DNA of 50,787 bases, taken from NCBI GenBank assembly GCA_020697295.1, contig JAJFBF010000013.1, positions 1 to 50,787 on the forward strand. Reading direction: 5' to 3'. The position numbers and the translations under genes are program-made. Source of the DNA: Moraxellaceae bacterium. Lineage in GTDB: Bacteria > Pseudomonadota > Gammaproteobacteria > Pseudomonadales > Moraxellaceae. The notes beneath the pieces were generated by a model. That model was not told the DNA's origin. It ran no database searches and worked only from the letters and a program-made list of their open reading frames with translations. Position 1 is the first letter of the stretch; each line of letters opens with the position of its first letter. Below, in pieces: positions 43,331 through 50,787 of the stretch.

Positions 43331-44116
43331 ATGCTCCGGTTTTCCGCCAATCTTTCCCTGCTCTTTACCGAGCTGCCGCTGGCGGAGCGCTTTGCCGCCG
43401 CGCGCGCCGCAGGCTTTCGCGCCATCGAGATCCAGTTCCCCTATGAGCTCGATACCGCCACGCTCAAGCGCCTGCTCGCCGACAACGGGCAACAACTGGT
43501 GCTGATCAACGTCCCTGCCGGTGACCTCATGCAGGAGGGCGACGGCCTGGCCTGCGTCCCCGGCCGCGAAGCGGAGTTCCGCGCGGCGGTGGCGCAGGCG
43601 CTAGCCTATGCGCGCGCCCTCGCGGTGCCCACGGTGAACCTGCTCGCCGGTCGCCGCCCCGCCGGTGTCCCGGAAGCCGCCTGCGAAGCGGTGCTGCTGG
43701 ACAACCTCGAGCACGCCGCCAGTCGCCTGCATGCCAGCGGCATTACCCCGGTGCTGGAGGCGATCAACATCTTCGACATGCCGCGCTTCCTCGTGCACTC
43801 CCTGGATGACATGCAGCGCCTCTGCCATCGCGTGCCCCACCTCAGGATGCAGTTCGACTGCTACCATATGAGCCGCATGGGCGAGGACGTCGCGGATGCC
43901 TTGCGCGACAACCTGGGCCAGGTCGGCCACATCCAGTTCGCCGACAATCCCGGTCGCCACGAACCCGGCACCGGCCGCATCGATTACCGGGGCCTGTTCA
44001 CCTGGTTGCGCGATTCCTCCTACGCGGGCTTCTGCGGCGCCGAATATCGACCCTCCCGCAGCACCGTCGAATCGCTGGGCTGGTGGCGACAGTGGGGCGA
44101 CGGCGCGCAGGCGTAG
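43331..44116 (+). CDS. hyi: Hydroxypyruvate isomerase
   Basis: 261 residues of the xylose-isomerase-like TIM-barrel family. Diagnostic segments include FSANLSLLFTELPLAERFAA, EIQFPYELDTATLKRLLAD, INVPAGDLMQEGDGLACVPG, VLEAINIFDMPRFLV, and FDCYHMSRMGEDVADAL. The final acidic metal site is in GFCGAEYRPSRSTVESLGWW. Hyi converts hydroxypyruvate to tartronate semialdehyde, which the glxR-like product reduces to glycerate. No glyoxylate carboligase is seen nearby. AGGAG lies about ten bases upstream. Confidence 0.88.
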   Translation: MLRFSANLSLLFTELPLAERFAAARAAGFRAIEIQFPYELDTATLKRLLADNGQQLVLINVPAGDLMQEGDGLACVPGREAEFRAAVAQALAYARALAVPTVNLLAGRRPAGVPEAACEAVLLDNLEHAASRLHASGITPVLEAINIFDMPRFLVHSLDDMQRLCHRVPHLRMQFDCYHMSRMGEDVADALRDNLGQVGHIQFADNPGRHEPGTGRIDYRGLFTWLRDSSYAGFCGAEYRPSRSTVESLGWWRQWGDGAQA

Positions 44117-44149
44117 CACAAAAACAACGACAGCACTCCGGAGCATCCC

Positions 44150-44608
44150 ATGACCGACTGTATCTTCTGCCGCATCATCCGCGGTGAATTGCCCGCGACC
44201 CGCGTCTACGAGGATGCGGACGTGCTGGCCTTCATGGACATCTTCCCGCTGCGCCGCGGCCACGTGCTCGTGATCCCGCGCGAGCACCAGGTGCAACTGC
44301 ACCAGTTGTCGCCGGAAGTGCGCGGCCGCCTCATCGACACCGGCGCGCGCATCGCGCAGGCGCTCTATGCCTCCTCGCTGCAGCCGGCCGCCGCGCACTT
44401 CGCCATCAATGACGGCCCCGCCGCACAGCAAAGTGTGCCGCATGTGCACCTGCACGTATTGCCCCGCTACGCGGGCGATGGTGGCCGCTTCCTGCTGCGC
44501 CTGCTGCGCAAGCCCTTCGACCTCGCCCTGGGCCCGGCCGCCGCCGGTGGCCTGGAAGCCGATGCCGCCGCGATCCGCGCGGCACTGGCAAAAATCGACG
44601 GGCACTAG
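44150..44608 (+). CDS. HIT-family nucleotide hydrolase
   Basis: 152 residues. The N-terminal CIFCRIIRGELPATRVYEDA is the usual HIT start, with a CxxC pair (C4, C7). The triad HVHLHVLPR has H98, H100 and H102, where the last two hold the catalytic and triad histidines. Such proteins hydrolyse AMP- or GMP-linked amines and dinucleoside polyphosphates. GGAG lies seven bases before ATG. It closes the panE-glxR-hyi group. The C-terminal part is Ala-rich and unremarkable. Confidence 0.92.
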   Translation: MTDCIFCRIIRGELPATRVYEDADVLAFMDIFPLRRGHVLVIPREHQVQLHQLSPEVRGRLIDTGARIAQALYASSLQPAAAHFAINDGPAAQQSVPHVHLHVLPRYAGDGGRFLLRLLRKPFDLALGPAAAGGLEADAAAIRAALAKIDGH

Positions 44609-44625
44609 CGAGGGCGGCGCCCCGC

Positions 44626-45183
44626 TCAGGCGTGAAACCAGCCCGGGTGCCGCAGCAACCACATCCGCACCGTTTCCAGCCGGGCCTCGCCATCATCCTG
44701 CTCGAGCAGCCCCTGACGGGTATCCGCATCCAGCGGCAGGCCATCGGCCAGGCGCCAGGCCAGCAGGCCGGCATCGGGCACGGCGTGGCCCTGCTCCTCC
44801 AGCGCCAGCGCCAGTTCCTGCAGGTCGGGTGGCACCGGCGCATACGTCTCGCCATCGAGCGTCGTGGCGCGGGCAAACATGAGTCCGTCTTCCTCCACCC
44901 GCCAGTCCGACAGCCGCACCCGCTCCTCGCCCAGCACCAGCGCACCCAGGGTGCCGTCGCGCTGGCTTTGCAGCTGCTCGAAAAAGGCGCGCGTCCCGAC
45001 TTCATGGGTAAATGCGGGCTCGCCCACCTCGCGGCCCTCGCGGATGCGGACGATGACAAAAGGCTGCCGGCGACCGCAGATATCGACCAGGCGGCGGTAA
45101 CGCAGCTCGAAAATCCGCAATGGCAATTCGCCGCCGGGAAAGAGCACGGTATTGAGGGGAAACAGCGGGAGATCTTCAGTCAT
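44626..45183 (-). CDS. Lon substrate-binding (LAN) domain protein
   Basis: 185 residues from ATG at 45183; a GTG at 45198 is an alternative. The Lon N-terminal-type domain starts DLPLFPLNTVLFPGGELPLR and continues FELRYRRLVDICGRRQPFVI and GTRAFFEQLQ. There is no AAA+ ATPase or protease domain, so this is a stand-alone LAN/YcaC-like protein of unknown function, perhaps an adaptor. It is convergent with the HIT gene (17 bp) and upstream of the patatin gene on the same strand. Confidence 0.87.
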   Translation of the reverse strand: MTEDLPLFPLNTVLFPGGELPLRIFELRYRRLVDICGRRQPFVIVRIREGREVGEPAFTHEVGTRAFFEQLQSQRDGTLGALVLGEERVRLSDWRVEEDGLMFARATTLDGETYAPVPPDLQELALALEEQGHAVPDAGLLAWRLADGLPLDADTRQGLLEQDDGEARLETVRMWLLRHPGWFHA

Positions 45184-45273
45184 GGGAAGGACAGGCACGG
45201 GCGATAGACACCCATCCTGCCTCTTTGCCCGCGCTTGCGAAACTGGACGAATGTTATCCAGTCCCGCCGGGGC

Positions 45274-47649
45274 TCAGAAACTGACACCCAGCGCGAGGTA
45301 CAGGGCCCGCTGCTGGCGGTCACCCACCGCGCCCAGCAGGTAGAATGGCCCCAGCACCGTGTCGGCGGCCAGGAAAAGGCCTCCCGACAAGGCCTCGTCC
45401 GGGGCCGCATAGCCGGGCAGCACCCCTGTCATCCGGCCCGCCTCCAGTGCCGTGCCGGCATAGACACCGCGCCCGAGGGCGGCCGGCAGGGTGCTGACCT
45501 GGCGATAGAGCAGGAGGCCGCCGCTCACCACCTCGTTCCCGAGGAAGTAGTCGGGCGGATAAGCGCTCAGGTTGAACAGGCCGCCCAGGCCAAAGGCGTC
45601 ATAGAAGGGCAGCGTGGTATCGAGGCTGCTGGCCGCGCGCAGGTTGACCTGCACCGTGGTACGGCCCCGGGTCAGGGCGCGCTTGGCGCTGACATCCAGG
45701 CGGTCATAGCGCAGGTCCGCGCCGAAGTTGCCGCGGGAGGCGAAATAGTTGACGCGCGCAGCGCCGCCCTCATGCGGAAAATACACGCTGTCGAGCTGGT
45801 CATAGACACTGCGCAGCGTGAAGCCGCCCTGATGATAGCCACCCTCGGGAATGATGGGCCCGGCCTGCGTGCGGGTCGTGGCATAGGCATAGGTCGCGCC
45901 GGCGCGAATCTCGCCAAAGCGGCCCAGCACCGAGCCGATTTCGAGCGCGGCGCCAGTGCGCGTGTACTCGTAGCCGAAGCGCGTCTCGCTGGAAAAGCGC
46001 AGGTCCCGGTGCTGCTCGTTGTAGAACACCTGCGGTGCCAGGAAAAGTTCCGACCCCAGGCTGGCCGGCTGATACCACTCGCTTTGCAGATTGAAATCGC
46101 GGCCCACCTCGAGGTCGGTGCGCCACTGGCCGTCCAGGCGATTCAGCCAGGCACGGCGCAAGGAGGCAGTGGCGGTAAAGCGGCCATCACCCTGGAAGTC
46201 GGTATAGAGGCCGAGTCCGAAGCGCATGAAGTCGCGCCCGGGCCGCTCCTCGGGGGCGATGCGCAACTCCGCGCGGCCCGGCGCAGTCTCGACAAGCTCG
46301 TAGCTGATCTGCGTGAAATCCCCGCGCGCATAGACCTTGCTGATGTTGCGGTGCAGCGCGGCCAGGTCGAAGGGCATCCCCGGGCGCAGGCGCAGCAGGT
46401 CGCTCATCACCTCGGGGTTCACCCAGCGCATGTCGGCCATGGTGACCGTCTCCACCACCGGCCGCGGCGGTCGCCGCGCCACCACCGCCGCGCGCCAGGC
46501 CGTGTAATCGGCTTCGCTCACCTGCAATTCGCGCAGGTGCATGGCCTGGGACAACACCGCCGCCTCGCCCCGCGCGATGATGTCGTGGGCGCGCTCGAAT
46601 TCAGTGCTGGCCAAGTCATCGAGGTCCGGCATCAGCAACACGTCCCGCGGCCGCAGGCGCACCAGCTCCTGGTCCAGCTTCTGCATCATGCTGATATTGA
46701 TGACCTGCTCGCCAATGCTGAAAAAGCTGTCGAGCTGCTCGGCACGCAGGTTGGGACTGCTCACATTGACGGCGATCACCACCTCGCCGCACAGCTGCTG
46801 GCCAATGCCGACGGGCAGGTTGGTGGCCAGGCCGCCGTCGACGATCAGGTGACCGTCATGGCGATACGGGGCGAACAGGCCCGGCACGGTCATGCTGGCG
46901 CGCATGGCATCGGCCACCGATCCACTGTCAATGACCACCGCCTCGCCGGTGATGATGTCGGTACCGACAGCGCGGAAGGGAATGGGCAGCTCGTCGAAGC
47001 TGTCCGCGGAGCGGGCGCCGGTCAGCTCGCGAAAGAACAGCGCGATATTCTGCACGCCCACGAAGTTGCGCGGCGTCACCGGCTTGAAGTCGGCAAGCGT
47101 CAGGTCAAAGTTGAAGTAGGGACGTTCATCTTCGGACTTGCGAAAGTAGGGAATATCGAAGCGTTTTGTGCGGCCGGCGAGGATGCCCTCCCAGTCCGCG
47201 TCCACCACCTTTTTTTCCGCCACCTCCAGCGACGTGCCGCTGGCCAGGGCGCCGCCGGCAATGGCGCCCATGCTGGTCCCGACAATGCAGTCGTAGGGAA
47301 TGCGCAATTGCTCCAGCGCCTTGAACACGCCCACATGCGCCAGGCCACGGGCGCCGCCACCGGAGAGCACCAGCGCCACGCGCGGCCGGCCGCCGTCGGC
47401 AGGCGCAAGAGAAGCTTCGGCCGCACCTGCACCTGCACCTGCACCTGCACCTGAAACCGTAACCGAAGCCGCAAAAGCAGCGCCGCTCGCAGGCTGATCG
47501 GCAAACACGGGAGCAGGCCTGGAACCCGGCGCATCGGCAAGAGCGGCGGCAGGCGCCAGCGGCTGTGCCGCCGCCATGCCCTCGGCCGGCAGGAGCAGGC
47601 AAAGGGACAGCAACAGGGGCAACAGGCCGTCTGCGGGACGCAGCGCCAT
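45274..47649 (-). CDS. Patatin-like phospholipase fused to outer-membrane beta-barrel (type Vd)
   Basis: 791 residues from ATG at 47649 (GGGAG about seven bases upstream). A Sec signal is at LLPLLLSLCLLLPAEGMAAA. A linker with a Gly-Ala repeat follows at 67-76. The patatin domain has oxyanion loop GGGARG (97-102), nucleophile S126 in GTSMG, and D271 in VDGG. A POTRA-like region and a C-terminal BamA-type barrel ending in ALYLALGVSF (terminal Phe) complete it. This is the PlpD-type, class Vd autotransporter arrangement. It probably presents the phospholipase at the cell surface or releases it. Confidence 0.9.
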   Translation of the reverse strand: MALRPADGLLPLLLSLCLLLPAEGMAAAQPLAPAAALADAPGSRPAPVFADQPASGAAFAASVTVSGAGAGAGAGAAEASLAPADGGRPRVALVLSGGGARGLAHVGVFKALEQLRIPYDCIVGTSMGAIAGGALASGTSLEVAEKKVVDADWEGILAGRTKRFDIPYFRKSEDERPYFNFDLTLADFKPVTPRNFVGVQNIALFFRELTGARSADSFDELPIPFRAVGTDIITGEAVVIDSGSVADAMRASMTVPGLFAPYRHDGHLIVDGGLATNLPVGIGQQLCGEVVIAVNVSSPNLRAEQLDSFFSIGEQVINISMMQKLDQELVRLRPRDVLLMPDLDDLASTEFERAHDIIARGEAAVLSQAMHLRELQVSEADYTAWRAAVVARRPPRPVVETVTMADMRWVNPEVMSDLLRLRPGMPFDLAALHRNISKVYARGDFTQISYELVETAPGRAELRIAPEERPGRDFMRFGLGLYTDFQGDGRFTATASLRRAWLNRLDGQWRTDLEVGRDFNLQSEWYQPASLGSELFLAPQVFYNEQHRDLRFSSETRFGYEYTRTGAALEIGSVLGRFGEIRAGATYAYATTRTQAGPIIPEGGYHQGGFTLRSVYDQLDSVYFPHEGGAARVNYFASRGNFGADLRYDRLDVSAKRALTRGRTTVQVNLRAASSLDTTLPFYDAFGLGGLFNLSAYPPDYFLGNEVVSGGLLLYRQVSTLPAALGRGVYAGTALEAGRMTGVLPGYAAPDEALSGGLFLAADTVLGPFYLLGAVGDRQQRALYLALGVSF
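47423..47452 (-). repeat. In-frame hexanucleotide repeat (5 copies) in the patatin gene
   Basis: Five units of GCACCT on the plus strand, encoding a Gly-Ala run on the minus strand between the signal peptide and the patatin domain. The unit is 6 bp, so copy-number changes would keep the reading frame and only change linker length. Confidence 0.9.
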
Positions 47650-47736
47650 GGGAGATCTCCCGGGAAAAGGCAGGTCCCGATTAAACCCGAGCGCGTCGCG
47701 CAACGAAACCATTGCCGCGCCGGAGACGCGAAACCC

Positions 47737-49089
47737 CTACACGGCCTCGATGGCCTCGGCGAGACGCCCCACCGCCACCACCGTCATGCCCTCGATAGCC
47801 TGCTTGGGCAAATTGCCCTTGGGCACGATGGCGCGGGTAAAGCCATGCTTGGCGGCTTCCTTGAGGCGCTCCTGGCCATTGGGCACCGGCCGGATTTCGC
47901 CGGAGAGCCCGACCTCGCCAAAGACCACCAGATCGGTGGGCAGGGATTGCCCGCGCAGGCTGGAGGTCACCGCGAGCAACAGGGCCAGGTCGGAACCCGT
48001 CTCCAGCACCTTGACGCCGCCGACCACGTTCACGAACACGTCCTGGCCCACGGTGGCGATGCCGCCGTGGCGATGCAATACCGCCAGCAGCATGGCCAGG
48101 CGGTTCTGGTCGAGGCCGATGGCGACGCGCCGCGGATTGCCGTAGGCCTCGTCCACCAGCGCCTGCACTTCCACCAGCAAAGGCCGCGTGCCCTCGCGCG
48201 TGACCATGACGATGGAGCCGGGAATCGCCTCGCTGTGGCGCGACAGGAAAATCGCGGACGGATTATTGACCTCGCGCAGGCCGCGATCGGTCATGGCGAA
48301 CACGCCCAGCTCGTTGACGGCGCCAAAGCGGTTTTTCACGGCACGGATGACGCGGAAGCGCGAGTCCGCCTCGCCCTCGAAATAGAGCACGCAATCGACC
48401 ATGTGCTCGAGCACACGCGGGCCGGCCAGCGCGCCTTCCTTGGTGACGTGGCCGACCAGGAACAGCGCGCAGCCGGAGTGCTTGGCGAAGCGCGTCAACA
48501 GCGCCGCCGACTCGCGAATCTGCGAAACCCCGCCCGGCGCCGACTGCAGCGCCTCGGTATAAAGCGTCTGGATGGAATCACAGACGAGTACGCGCGGCTT
48601 TTTTTCGCGCGCGGTGGCGATGATGTTCTCGACGCTGGTTTCCGCCATCAGCTCGAGCTTGTCCATGGGCAGCTCGAGACGGCGCGCACGCATGGCGACC
48701 TGCGCCAGCGACTCTTCGCCCGTGACATAGAGCGCGGGCAGGGTTTGCGCGAGATGCGTAAGGGTTTGCAGCAGGATGGTGGACTTGCCGATGCCCGGAT
48801 CGCCGCCAATGAGCACCACCGAACCGGGAACGAGGCCACCGCCCAGCACACGATCGAGCTCGGACAGGCCGGAGGGTACGCGCTCCTCGGCCATGGCCGA
48901 CACCTCGGCCAGCACCGTCACCTTGCCCACCTGGCCGGCATAGCCCCCGGTACGGGCCGCCTTGGACGGCGCCTCGCGCAGGCTTTCGGTCATGGTGTTC
49001 CAGGCACCGCAATCGCCGCACTGCCCCGCCCACTTGGTGGTCTCCGCCCCGCAGGCAGTACAGACATAAATACTCTTGGCTTTGCTCAT
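47737..49089 (-). CDS. radA: DNA repair protein RadA
   Basis: 450 residues. The N-terminal C4 zinc finger uses C10, C13, C24 and C27. Walker A is GGDPGIGKST (95-104), and the RadA-specific KNRFG motif lies around residue 250 in AVKNRFGAVNELG. The C-terminal Lon-protease-like domain is present (VNVVGGVKVLETGSDLALLL, VFGEVGLSGEIRPV). RadA drives branch migration in recombination. The nearby alr end at 50690 fits the common dnaB-alr-radA order, with a hypothetical gene and a repeat block between. It ends 87 bp downstream of the patatin start. Confidence 0.96.
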   Translation of the reverse strand: MSKAKSIYVCTACGAETTKWAGQCGDCGAWNTMTESLREAPSKAARTGGYAGQVGKVTVLAEVSAMAEERVPSGLSELDRVLGGGLVPGSVVLIGGDPGIGKSTILLQTLTHLAQTLPALYVTGEESLAQVAMRARRLELPMDKLELMAETSVENIIATAREKKPRVLVCDSIQTLYTEALQSAPGGVSQIRESAALLTRFAKHSGCALFLVGHVTKEGALAGPRVLEHMVDCVLYFEGEADSRFRVIRAVKNRFGAVNELGVFAMTDRGLREVNNPSAIFLSRHSEAIPGSIVMVTREGTRPLLVEVQALVDEAYGNPRRVAIGLDQNRLAMLLAVLHRHGGIATVGQDVFVNVVGGVKVLETGSDLALLLAVTSSLRGQSLPTDLVVFGEVGLSGEIRPVPNGQERLKEAAKHGFTRAIVPKGNLPKQAIEGMTVVAVGRLAEAIEAV

Positions 49090-49219
49090 GAGATGGCCGG
49101 CAGTCCCGCGTCAGGAAGCCCCGATTGTAGGAGCCGCCCCGCCAAATCCCAAACCCGGAATGCAGAAGCCGGCGCCCTCACAGGCGGACGCGCCGTATTA
49201 CGAGCAAAGAAAAACCGTT

Positions 49220-49272
49220 TCGGCAGGTCGGGATTCATCCCGACTGGCAACAAGATGCCGGGCACCCTGCTG
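49220..49272. repeat. REP palindrome, GGGAT/ATCCC variant, second copy
   Basis: GTCGGGAT (49227-49234), TC, ATCCCGAC (49237-49244). The 29 bp at 49221-49249 are identical to 39130-39158, and CCCTGCTGAAA downstream is also shared. It lies upstream of radA and downstream of the terminator of the gene at 49411. Confidence 0.82.
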
Positions 49273-49282
49273 AAAAAGGCAA

Positions 49283-49307
49283 TAAAAACCCCGCCCGAAG
49301 GCGGGGC
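49283..49307 (-). terminator. Rho-independent terminator of the 49411 gene
   Basis: Read on the minus strand: CCCCGCC, loop TTCG, GGCGGGG, then TTTTTATT. The stem is at 49289-49295 and 49300-49306. It lies about 105 bp after the stop of the two-TM gene, so radA is probably transcribed separately. Confidence 0.88.
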
Positions 49308-49410
49308 TGGTCCGTGGCTGAACGCGGACCTTCTCGCGGCCTTCGCCGCGCTATCGCGCGCCAGCACCCCTGACAACCCCCTGCGACGACTTTCCCGTCA
49401 CAGGCCGTGC

Positions 49411-49962
49411 TCAAAGGTGCCGCGGGCGAAACTCGGGCTTGGACGACAGCAGGCTCAAGGCGCCGCTGTCCTCCGCCTCAAAATGGGCCTCGGGATGACG
49501 CCGGTGCAACACCTCCTTGAGTGGACGCGCGCGGGCCGCATCGCGCAGGTTGACCACCATCAGGTATTTGCCGTGCGCAATGGCCTCATGAAAAGGCGTC
49601 AGCTTGTAGTTCTCGTGGCTGAGTCCGACCATGCCGCCCACCCAGGCCCCGAAATGCCCCACCAGCAGCGCCACCAGCAGGAAAGTCAGCAGGCCCATCT
49701 CCATGTCGAAAGGCTGCATCACCGCCATCCACAAGGCAAAGAGCAGCCCGCACAACCCACCGATGATGGCCCCGCGCAAACCGGAATGAATCAGATCCGT
49801 CTCCGCAAAGACAGAAGCATCATGCAGGCTGTGCCGACGCAAGCCATCATGGTCCTTGCTGACAATGAAGTAGCCACTGTCATCAATATTGAACTCACGC
49901 AGCGTCGCCGCCATATCCCGCGCCGTATCCAGCCGGTCCATCAAGTAATACAGGGTGCGCAT
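49411..49962 (-). CDS. Hypothetical two-TM protein with Gly-zipper helices
   Basis: 183 residues; GGGAGGG about eight bases upstream supports the start. The N-terminal ~60 residues are a small soluble domain (LDTARDMAATLREFNIDDSG). Two membrane helices follow: IIGGLCGLLFALWMAV and GLLTFLLVALLVGHFGAWVG, both rich in small residues. The C-terminal domain has YLMVVNLRDAARARPLKEVL, a ferredoxin-like strand-helix pattern. It resembles proteins with YflT/DUF1269-like domains that flank membrane hairpins, but I cannot assign a family firmly. A clear terminator follows. Confidence 0.75.
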   Translation of the reverse strand: MRTLYYLMDRLDTARDMAATLREFNIDDSGYFIVSKDHDGLRRHSLHDASVFAETDLIHSGLRGAIIGGLCGLLFALWMAVMQPFDMEMGLLTFLLVALLVGHFGAWVGGMVGLSHENYKLTPFHEAIAHGKYLMVVNLRDAARARPLKEVLHRRHPEAHFEAEDSGALSLLSSKPEFRPRHL

Positions 49963-50077
49963 GATCTGGCCCTCCCCTCACATGCCTTTTATTCAGCCTA
50001 GCCCACCCCAAGCAGCAGCTTATACAAAATGGCTGTATCAGCAGAGCTGCTTGCTGCGAAATACCAACCGTACTGTT

Positions 50078-50137
50078 CCTGACCCTGACCCTGACCCTGA
50101 CCCTGACCCTGACCCTGACCCTGACCCTGACCCTGAC
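50078..50137. repeat. CCTGAC x10 hexanucleotide array
   Basis: Ten perfect 6-bp units, followed by two 5-bp CTGAC-like steps. Read as protein it would give Asp-Pro or Gly-Ser dipeptides, but no gene runs through it with support. Confidence 0.92.
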
Positions 50138-50150
50138 CTGACCTGAGCTT

Positions 50151-50194
<44 letters not shown>

Positions 50195-50196
50195 CT

Positions 50197-50226
50197 TGGA
50201 CTGGACTGGACTGGACTGGACTGGAC
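50197..50226. repeat. TGGAC x6 pentanucleotide array
   Basis: Six perfect 5-bp units. The period differs from the flanking hexamer arrays, so a reading frame could not be maintained through copy-number changes here. Confidence 0.92.
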
Positions 50227-50598
50227 TTGGCCTGGGGCTGGAGCGGGGGCTGGAGCGGGGGTCGACATCAAGCACACCCCTGGGCGAGGCAAAGCCGACG
50301 CCCACCCCCCAGGCCACTTGAGGCGAAGCCGACAGCCACCACCCAACGCCTCAACCCGGGCACTGCGGCAAGTGGCGGGTGGCTGGAGGGGTTGCTCCTG
50401 CGGGAGGCAGGGGCAGCCCCTTCAGACGCCCAAATAGCAGAGGAGCCCCTTACTGCCCCAGAGAAGCCCAAAAAAGCCAGGAGCTGCGCCTGCGATGACA
50501 GCGATGACAGCGATGACGGAGAGCTGGTGGCGACTGTGATGAGATGAAATAGCGGCGGTGAAGGCAGCAGCGCCTAAGGCCGTGACGGTGACTGATGC

Positions 50599-50664
50599 GC
50601 TGGAGCTGGAGCTGGAGCTGGAGCTGGAGCTGGAGTTGGCGTTGGCGTTGGCGTTGGCGTTGGC
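50599..50664. repeat. GCTGGA x6 then GTTGGC x5 arrays
   Basis: Two abutting hexamer arrays: GCTGGA at 50599-50634 and GTTGGC at 50635-50664. They lie 25 bp before the alr stop codon. On the minus strand they form Ser and Ala-Asn runs in one frame, which explains a spurious low-complexity ORF. Confidence 0.92.
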
Positions 50665-50689
50665 AAAATCGAAATCAGAACACCAACCC

Positions 50690-50787
50690 CTACCAGACAT
50701 CCCGCCGCACTCGAGCCGTAACCTTACAAAAAAGCTCATAACTCAAAGTCCCCGCATGAGCCGCCACCTCATCAGCAGCCAACCCCG
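50690..50787 (-). CDS. alr: Alanine racemase, C-terminal end (partial)
   Basis: Minus-strand frame ending in TAG at 50690-50692. The visible end reads DEVAAHAGTLSYELFCKVTA then RVRRDVW, matching the conserved alanine racemase C-terminus (the xEVAxxAGTxxYELxC motif). The gene continues beyond the window. Alr supplies D-alanine for peptidoglycan and is commonly next to dnaB and radA in gammaproteobacteria. Only about 32 codons are seen, so catalytic residues cannot be checked. Confidence 0.88.
   Translation of the reverse strand, partial: GLAADEVAAHAGTLSYELFCKVTARVRRDVW

Noticed and set aside
45235..50001. Long plus-strand open frames (739 and 718 codons) opposite the patatin gene, radA and the two-TM gene
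   Set aside because: Antisense frames of well-supported genes with no ribosome site or motif.
50422..50739. Minus-strand ORF with Ala-Asn and Ser runs, starting inside the alr end
   Set aside because: It is generated by the GTTGGC and GCTGGA arrays, starts within the alr reading frame in another phase, and has no ribosome site or homology pattern.

Overview
The window is a GC-rich bacterial chromosome segment with dense, mostly short-spaced genes and no rRNA, tRNA, CRISPR array, prophage or insertion sequence that I can see. The gene set points to a gammaproteobacterium, possibly Xanthomonadales/Nevskiales-like: RadA close to the C-terminus of alanine racemase, an acyl-CoA-binding protein, a valine-degradation mms cluster, and many short palindromes of the GTCGGGCTTCAGCCCGAC type. 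The genus cannot be fixed from the sequence alone.

Layout. 1-2444: distal valine catabolism (end of mmsA, an isobutyryl-CoA-dehydrogenase-like gene, mmsB). 2620-3711: HSL-family esterase. 4-14.6 kb: a ten-gene chemosensory cluster on the minus strand, read from 14.6 kb down to 3.7 kb (two-receiver regulator, triple-CheW protein, CheB-type lone receiver, large CheA, CheW, CheY, CheD, MCP, CheR, CheB). Most joints are 4-bp ATGA overlaps. 15.1-16.3 kb: perfect CRP half-sites ahead of a six-bladed-propeller (SMP-30/strictosidine-synthase-like) gene. 16.4-19.0 kb: erythromycin-esterase-like plus phosphoribosyltransferase pair and a tiny charged protein. 19.3-22.3 and 30.4-34.4 kb: two paralogous multi-PAS hybrid histidine kinases. 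22.5-25.5 kb: zinc alcohol dehydrogenase and a long acyl-CoA dehydrogenase. 25.7-29.9 kb: YdjC-type deacetylase, ArnT-like transferase, GtrA and GT2, which together look like a lipid A amino-sugar modification cassette.

34.6-39.1 kb: a TetR regulator divergent from a three-gene operon encoding a Tat-exported flavin oxidase, a Tat-signal alanine-racemase-fold protein and a D-cysteine-desulfhydrase-like enzyme. 39.2-41.2 kb: ACBP, a small secreted proline-rich protein and a sorbosone-dehydrogenase-like beta-propeller. 41.3-44.6 kb: panE, glxR-like, hyi and a HIT protein. 44.6-49.1 kb: Lon-substrate-binding-domain protein, patatin/beta-barrel type Vd autotransporter, radA. 49.4-50.8 kb: a two-TM hypothetical protein, then about 0.7 kb of unrelated short tandem arrays, then the end of alr.

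The points most worth pursuing are the mosaic microsatellite block beside alr, the covarying REP palindromes, the unusual chemosensory operon, the NaxD/FlmK-like lipid A cassette, the Tat-linked PLP operon, and a candidate small RNA before the terminator at 30.24 kb.
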